Assembly (NCBI GenBank): GCA_051881655.1
Contig: JBJEQH010000166.1
Location: 1-9,408 of the forward strand
Length of the DNA: 9,408 nucleotides
Reading direction: 5' to 3'
Source: Heritagella sp051881655
Lineage (GTDB): Bacteria > Bacillota > Clostridia > Oscillospirales > Acutalibacteraceae
This document shows, piece after piece, positions 5,708 through 9,408 of the stretch. A program made the position numbers and the translations under genes. The stretch's first letter is position 1; each line of letters starts with the position of its first letter. Below the pieces are notes generated by a model. That model worked only from the letters and a program-made list of their open reading frames with translations. It was not told where the DNA came from and made no database searches.

Positions 5708-6835
5708 TCAGGCCCTCTTCTCCTGCAGCACTTCCATCATCACGCGGTAAATCCGCTCGTTGGCATCGCGGATCGCCATTTTGGCGGCGTTCTCTCCCAG
5801 CGCGGCGGCTCCGCCGGGGGCGGCGAAAATCTTCTGCACCTTCTCCCACAGCACATCGCCCGTCAGGTCCTTCTCCTCCACAATCTCGGCGGCCCCGCGG
5901 TTGACCAGGGCCATGGCGTTGTGGAACTGGTGATTCTCGGCCACATTGGGGGAGGGGATCAGGATCGAGCCCTTGCCGGTGGCCTGAATCTCGCTGAGGG
6001 TCATGGCGCCGGCACGGCTGATCACCAGATCGGCCGCGGCCAGGCACACGGGCATATCGTGGATATACTCCCGCAGATCCAGCTGGGGGGTCTTGTCGGG
6101 GTCAATCCCCTTTTCCCGCAGCAGGTCGGGCATCCAGCGGCTGTACTGGCCATACCCGTGGATGTGCTGGAATTTTCCGCCGGGGATCGTGTGCGTCATC
6201 AGATCCGCCACCGCTTCGTTCACCTTGCGGGCGCCCAGACTGCCGCCGAAGGACAGGATCAGCGGGCGGTCATCCACGCCCAGCTTTTTCCGGGCGGCCG
6301 CCCTCTCCTCCCGCAGGATCTCGGGGCGGATCGGGTTCCCGGTCAGCACACAGCGGGCGCCGGGCTTCATGTATTTTTCGGCATCGGATACCGCCATCAT
6401 CACCCGGGCCGCATCCGCCGACAGCATTTTATTGGTCACGCCGGGATAGGCGTTCTGCTCGTGAATCACCGCCGGGATCCCCAGTTTCATGGCGGTGCGC
6501 ACCACCGGGCCGCTGACATAGCCGCCGGTGCCCACGCACAGATCCGGGGCAAAGTCCCGGATGATCCGGCGGGCCTGATGGGACGAGGTGACCACCCGGG
6601 TCAGCGTTTTCACATTGTGGGCGATGGCCCTGGGGGTCATTTTGCGCTGAAAACCGGAGATGACAATGGTCTTCATGGCAAACCCGGCCTTGGGTACCAG
6701 CTTTTCCTCCATGCCGCCCCGGTTGCCGATGAACAGAATCTCGGCATCGGGCTGCTTTTCGCGCAGATAACCGGCAATGGCCAGCGCCGGATTGATATGG
6801 CCGGCGGTCCCGCCGCCTGCAAACAGAACTCTCAC
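5708..6835 (-). CDS. murG: Lipid II synthase MurG (GlcNAc transferase)
   Basis: Peripheral membrane GT-B glycosyltransferase (family GT28) that adds GlcNAc from UDP-GlcNAc to lipid I on the cytoplasmic face, making lipid II. The 375-residue product shows the N-terminal glycine motif GGGTAGHINP (7-16), GTGGYVSGP (102-110), HEQNAYPG (125-132), GNPIR (166-170), the second glycine motif GGSLGA (197-202), and the UDP-GlcNAc-binding stretch SRAGAMTLSE (273-282) with ENHQ at 300-303. Start choice: an ATG at 6841 directly abuts AGGAGG and is too close to be used, whereas GTG 6835 lies 6 nt from it and gives MRVLFAGGGTAGH, the usual MurG N-terminus. The ribosome-binding site starts 3 nt after the ftsW stop, so the pair is tightly coupled. 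MurG uses the product of MraY, encoded two genes upstream. Confidence 0.97.
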   Translation of the reverse strand: MRVLFAGGGTAGHINPALAIAGYLREKQPDAEILFIGNRGGMEEKLVPKAGFAMKTIVISGFQRKMTPRAIAHNVKTLTRVVTSSHQARRIIRDFAPDLCVGTGGYVSGPVVRTAMKLGIPAVIHEQNAYPGVTNKMLSADAARVMMAVSDAEKYMKPGARCVLTGNPIRPEILREERAAARKKLGVDDRPLILSFGGSLGARKVNEAVADLMTHTIPGGKFQHIHGYGQYSRWMPDLLREKGIDPDKTPQLDLREYIHDMPVCLAAADLVISRAGAMTLSEIQATGKGSILIPSPNVAENHQFHNAMALVNRGAAEIVEEKDLTGDVLWEKVQKIFAAPGGAAALGENAAKMAIRDANERIYRVMMEVLQEKRA

Positions 6836-6841
6836 AAACAT

Positions 6842-6847
6842 CCTCCT
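6842..6847 (-). promoter_or_regulatory. Ribosome-binding site deciding the murG GTG start
   Basis: AGGAGG on the minus strand is followed immediately by ATGTTTGTG. Zero spacing rules against the ATG; the in-frame GTG two codons later has 6 nt spacing and gives the conserved MRVLFAGGGT start. The site lies in the 14-nt gap after the ftsW stop, suggesting translational coupling. Confidence 0.85.
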
Positions 6848-6849
6848 AA

Positions 6850-8079
6850 CTATGTCTTATCCAGACTGGAACTGCGGGAAACGGAGAGCAGAACCCCCAT
6901 TTCACACAGGAGAATCACCAGCGATGTGCCGCCATAGCTGAAAAACGGCAGGCTGATCCCGGTATTGGGGATGGTATTGGTGACCACCATGATGTTCAGG
7001 ATGACCTGAATGCCCACCTGGGCCGTGATGCCCACCCCCAGCATGGTGCCGAATTTATCCTGCGCATTCAGGGCCACCACGATGCCGCGCCAGATCAGCA
7101 GGGCAAACAGGATGATGACCACCAGCGCGCCCACAAACCCCAGCTCTTCGCACACAATGGCGAAAATAAAGTCGTTCTGCGGCTCGGGCAGGTACAGGTA
7201 CTTCTGGCGGCTTTGTCCCAGCCCCAGCCCCAGGGCCTGGCCCGAACCGATGGCCAGCAGCGACTGCTGCGTCTGCCAGGTATCCACACCCTGCGGGGGA
7301 TCAAAGGGATTCAGCCATCCCATAATACGGTCAAGCGCATAGCTGAATTTGTCTGAATACAGCACCAGATACAAAATGGCGGCCCCGACCAGCCCCCCGG
7401 CGATCCCGAACCAGCGCAGCTTTACCCCGCCCACAAACAGCATCACCGCCGCAATGGCCAGCATGATGACGGTGGCCGACACGTGGTTTTCCACCAGAAT
7501 CAGCCCGGCCAGCAGCAGCAGGATGATGAGATACGGCAGCACCCCATAGCGGAAGGTGCCCATTTTGTGGTAATTGATCGAGATCAGATGGGCAAAGATC
7601 AGCACCAGCGCAAATTTCGCAATCTCGGACGGCTGGAAGTTCACCGGCCCGATATACAGCCAGCGATTGGCCCCATTCAGTATCGGGGCAATGGGGGTGC
7701 CCGCCAGCACCTTGACAAGGACGAGCAGCAGCACCGTGACCAGCAGCAGTGGGAACGCGAATTTGTGCAGATGATGGTAATCAAACAGCGAGATCAGCCC
7801 CATCAGCACCAGCCCCGCCAGGGCAAAGCCCGCCTGCTGGGTGATGAAGTGATAGCTGTTGTCAAAATAATAGTACGAATAGGCATAGCTGGCGGAGAAG
7901 AGCATAATCAGCCCCAGCACCAGCAGGACCAGAATCAGATAGAAGAGGGGGCGGTCCACGCCTTCCCGGGCACTGAAAATCTTGAATTTTTTCCGGACGC
8001 GTTTTTTCTTCCGGCCGGCTTCCGGCGCGGGGGATCCGGGATAGCGGGCGACAGAGCCCGCCTGCGGGGCAGAGCGCAT
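6850..8079 (-). CDS. ftsW: SEDS peptidoglycan polymerase FtsW
   Basis: Polytopic membrane glycosyltransferase of the SEDS family that polymerises lipid II into septal glycan, working with a class B penicillin-binding protein. The 409-residue product starts with a 42-residue hydrophilic, Lys/Arg-rich cytoplasmic tail, then about ten hydrophobic segments from residue 44 on. Family signatures are GANRWLYIGPVNFQPSE (136-152), the large extracellular loop containing the catalytic Asp303 in PEPQNDFIFA, EELG at 311-314, and the C-terminal NTIPNTGISLPFFSYGGTS (368-386). SpoVE and RodA share these motifs; the location between mraY and murG is why FtsW is preferred, but a SpoVE-like sporulation role cannot be excluded from sequence. 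Start ATG 8079 has AAAGGAGGGG (8085-8094) at good spacing. It lies 38 nt after mraY; murD, often found between them in other Firmicutes, is absent here. Confidence 0.93.
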   Translation of the reverse strand: MRSAPQAGSVARYPGSPAPEAGRKKKRVRKKFKIFSAREGVDRPLFYLILVLLVLGLIMLFSASYAYSYYYFDNSYHFITQQAGFALAGLVLMGLISLFDYHHLHKFAFPLLLVTVLLLVLVKVLAGTPIAPILNGANRWLYIGPVNFQPSEIAKFALVLIFAHLISINYHKMGTFRYGVLPYLIILLLLAGLILVENHVSATVIMLAIAAVMLFVGGVKLRWFGIAGGLVGAAILYLVLYSDKFSYALDRIMGWLNPFDPPQGVDTWQTQQSLLAIGSGQALGLGLGQSRQKYLYLPEPQNDFIFAIVCEELGFVGALVVIILFALLIWRGIVVALNAQDKFGTMLGVGITAQVGIQVILNIMVVTNTIPNTGISLPFFSYGGTSLVILLCEMGVLLSVSRSSSLDKT

Positions 8080-8117
8080 GGCGTCCCCTCCTTTCTCACA
8101 GAATCAAACGGCTTTCC

Positions 8118-9119
8118 TCACAGGCCAAAAACGGTCAGCAATAGGGCAACCCCGCCCCCGACGGCCGTGATCAGCCCGAAGATCACACAGATTTTCACTT
8201 CGCTCCAGCCGCACATCTCGCAGTGGTGGTGGATGGGGCTCATCTTGAACAGGCGCTTGCCGTGGGTCAGCTTAAAATAGACCACCTGCAGCACCACCGA
8301 CAGGATCTCCACAAAATAGATGATGCCCAGCGGCAGCATCAGAATCGGGACATCCAGGCCGAACGCCATGGCGCACACCGCCCCGCCGAGGAACAGCGAG
8401 CCCGTGTCCCCCATGAACACCTTGGCCGGGTTGAAGTTCCACAGCAGAAAGCCCAGGCACCCGCCGGCCACGGCCACGGCAAAAATGCTCATGCCGTACA
8501 GATTGAGCAGGCTGGCGATCAGCATGAAGAAAATGCCCACAAAGAAGGTGACCGAGGCGTTCAGGCCGTCGATGCCGTCGGTCAGATTGACCGCATTGAC
8601 CACGCCCACGATGACCACCGCGCTCAGCGGCCAGTAGAACCAGCCCAGATCCAGGGAACCGAAGAAGGGGATCATGGTCACGGTATCGCCGCCCGAAATG
8701 GCCAGCACCGCCAGATACGCCCCCGCGGCCAGGAACTGCAGCAGCAGCTTCTGAATGGCCGTCAGGCCCAGGTTGCGCTTTTTGACCACCTTGATATAGT
8801 CGTCCAGAAAGCCGATCAGCCCGAACAGCAGCGCCATGCCCAGCCCGGCGAACACATGGGTCTTCTGCAGAAGGGTCTCCTCCTGCACGTTCAGATAGAA
8901 CAGCGGCACGCAGAGGATCACGGCCAGCATGATGCCGATCATGAACATCAGCCCGCCCATGGTGGGGGTTCCCTGCTTTTTCTGGTGCCACTGGGGCCCT
9001 TCCTCCCGAATGGTCTGTCCAAAATGCAGCTTATGCAGGAAGGGTATCATCCATTTTCCCAGCAGGGCCGTCACACCAAAGGCGATCCCCGCCGCCAACA
9101 ACGTCCACAATCCACTCAT
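8118..9119 (-). CDS. mraY: Phospho-N-acetylmuramoyl-pentapeptide-transferase MraY
   Basis: Integral membrane enzyme that transfers phospho-MurNAc-pentapeptide from UDP to undecaprenyl phosphate, forming lipid I. From ATG 9119 the protein has 333 residues, in the range of Gram-positive MraY. It shows TPTMGG (51-56), the metal/catalytic DDYIK (Asp106-Asp107), NAVNLTDGIDGLN (175-187), FNPAKVFMGDTGS (229-241, Asp238), and the cytoplasmic HHH motif at 297-299 followed by CEMCGWSE. About ten hydrophobic segments are visible. A longer frame opens at GTG 9146, but its codons include the ribosome-binding site GGTGGAG, which lies 8 nt before ATG 9119, so the ATG is chosen. Cys300 and Cys303 form a CxxC directly after the HHH motif. 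It is the first gene of the transcript starting near 9280; its product feeds MurG. Confidence 0.97.
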   Translation of the reverse strand: MSGLWTLLAAGIAFGVTALLGKWMIPFLHKLHFGQTIREEGPQWHQKKQGTPTMGGLMFMIGIMLAVILCVPLFYLNVQEETLLQKTHVFAGLGMALLFGLIGFLDDYIKVVKKRNLGLTAIQKLLLQFLAAGAYLAVLAISGGDTVTMIPFFGSLDLGWFYWPLSAVVIVGVVNAVNLTDGIDGLNASVTFFVGIFFMLIASLLNLYGMSIFAVAVAGGCLGFLLWNFNPAKVFMGDTGSLFLGGAVCAMAFGLDVPILMLPLGIIYFVEILSVVLQVVYFKLTHGKRLFKMSPIHHHCEMCGWSEVKICVIFGLITAVGGGVALLLTVFGL

Positions 9120-9154
9120 ATGTACTTCTCCACCTTTTCCGTCCACGCCCGCCT

Positions 9155-9178
9155 GAAACAGGGGGCATGGGCTGTTTC
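9155..9178 (-). promoter_or_regulatory. Leader hairpin upstream of mraY
   Basis: On the minus strand GAAACAG (9172-9178) pairs perfectly with CTGTTTC (9155-9161) around a 10-nt loop. It ends about 36 nt before the mraY ATG and has no T-run, so it is a leader structure rather than a terminator. Function unknown. Confidence 0.5.
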
Positions 9179-9184
9179 TTCATC

Positions 9185-9228
9185 ATTCCGGGGCCGCCCG
9201 GCACACCGCCGTGCCCTTCCGCCGGAAT
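9185..9228 (-). promoter_or_regulatory. GC-rich two-level stem-loop in the mraY leader
   Basis: ATTCCGG (9222-9228 on the minus strand) pairs with CCGGAAT (9185-9191), enclosing an inner hairpin GGCAC (9211-9215) with GTGCC (9200-9204) and a 6-nt loop. It lies within the predicted 5' leader of about 160 nt between the promoter at 9287-9295 and mraY. I recognise no known riboswitch class. Pairing is exact, but in GC-rich DNA such pairs occur by chance. Confidence 0.4.
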
Positions 9229-9286
9229 CCATATCCCCGCACACAAAGCGCACCCGCGTTTGCCTGCGGCTTTTGTATACAGAGAT

Positions 9287-9295
9287 ATTATAGCA
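9287..9295 (-). promoter_or_regulatory. Extended -10 promoter for the mraY transcript
   Basis: The minus strand reads TGCTATAAT: a perfect -10 TATAAT (9287-9292) preceded by the TGn extension (9293-9295). No good -35 box is seen 17 bp upstream (TGTCTA), which is acceptable for extended -10 promoters. Transcription would start near 9280, 55 bp after the stop of the upstream gene, and give a long leader before mraY. Read-through from the upstream penicillin-binding protein gene is also possible: the hairpin GGGGA/TCCCC at 9317-9334 lacks a T-run. Confidence 0.7.
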
Positions 9296-9344
9296 CATCT
9301 TTCCGGTTTTAGACATGGGGACCCTCCGATCCCCCGAATATTTG

Positions 9345-9408
9345 CTACATGACCGTATCCGATTCAATAAAGTTCACGGTGATCACGGTCCCCTGCTTCA
9401 CCTTTTCC
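9345..9408 (-). CDS. C-terminal end of a probable PASTA-domain penicillin-binding protein (partial)
   Basis: A minus-strand frame enters from the right edge and ends in TAG (9345-9347), showing 20 residues: EKVKQGTVITVNFIESDTVM. The pattern K-V-x-x-G-T-V-I-T-V-x-F is typical of the last strand of a PASTA domain, and class B penicillin-binding proteins of the FtsI/SpoVD type with C-terminal PASTA domains usually sit upstream of mraY in Firmicute division clusters. Only the tail is present, so the assignment rests on this short match plus position. Such a protein would be the transpeptidase partner of FtsW. Confidence 0.65.
   Translation of the reverse strand, partial: EKVKQGTVITVNFIESDTVM

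Noticed and set aside
9120..9146. Upstream GTG start for mraY
   Set aside because: The extra codons contain the ribosome-binding site used by ATG 9119.
4595..9293. Other long plus-strand frames over murA, murG, ftsW and mraY
   Set aside because: All are antisense to well-identified genes and show no family motifs.
9116..9367. Minus-strand 83-codon frame between the upstream gene and mraY
   Set aside because: It spans the end of the upstream gene, the promoter and the leader hairpins, has no family resemblance and no good ribosome-binding site.

Overview
This window looks like chromosomal core DNA from a GC-rich Gram-positive Firmicute. It is most likely a strict-anaerobe Clostridia lineage such as Oscillospirales/Ruminococcaceae; this assignment is inference from gene order, strong AGGAGG ribosome-binding sites, a DivIB-type FtsQ and a CIRCE heat-shock operator. 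All recognisable genes lie on the minus strand, so transcription runs from right to left. The long open frames on the plus strand are antisense shadows of these genes.

Right edge to about 3.3 kb is part of a division and cell wall (dcw) cluster. Read in the direction of transcription it contains: the last 20 codons of a probable PASTA-containing penicillin-binding protein (9345-9408); a 225-bp gap with an extended -10 promoter and a GC-rich leader that can fold into two hairpins; mraY (lipid I synthase); ftsW (SEDS glycan polymerase); murG (lipid II synthase); murA (first committed step of peptidoglycan synthesis); and ftsQ/divIB (divisome scaffold). After a 207-bp AT-rich gap comes ftsZ (Z-ring GTPase). 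Together these genes supply the first cytoplasmic step, the membrane lipid I/II steps, septal polymerisation and the division ring. murD, murC, murB and ftsA are not in the visible stretch. The translation starts of mraY, murG and murA were each moved inward from the longest open frame, because the ribosome-binding sites and family N-termini agree on shorter proteins.

Between ftsZ and htpG lie two consecutive rho-independent terminator hairpins (1928-1974 and 1840-1870), then a good sigma-A promoter (TTGAAA, 17 bp, TACAAT) whose start region is covered by a CIRCE inverted repeat. This controls htpG (Hsp90), which runs off the left edge with about 570 codons visible. htpG is therefore an independent unit, probably repressed by HrcA.

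I see no mobile element, CRISPR array, tRNA, rRNA or evidently new multi-gene system. The points most worth a second look are the 24-bp tandem repeat encoding an acidic Pro/Ser/Asp tail on DivIB, the CIRCE operator on htpG, the divergent FtsZ C-terminal peptide in a cluster without ftsA, and several small leader structures (a possible pseudoknot before murA, a 9-bp inverted repeat before ftsZ, hairpins before mraY, and short overlapping upstream ORFs at htpG and ftsZ).
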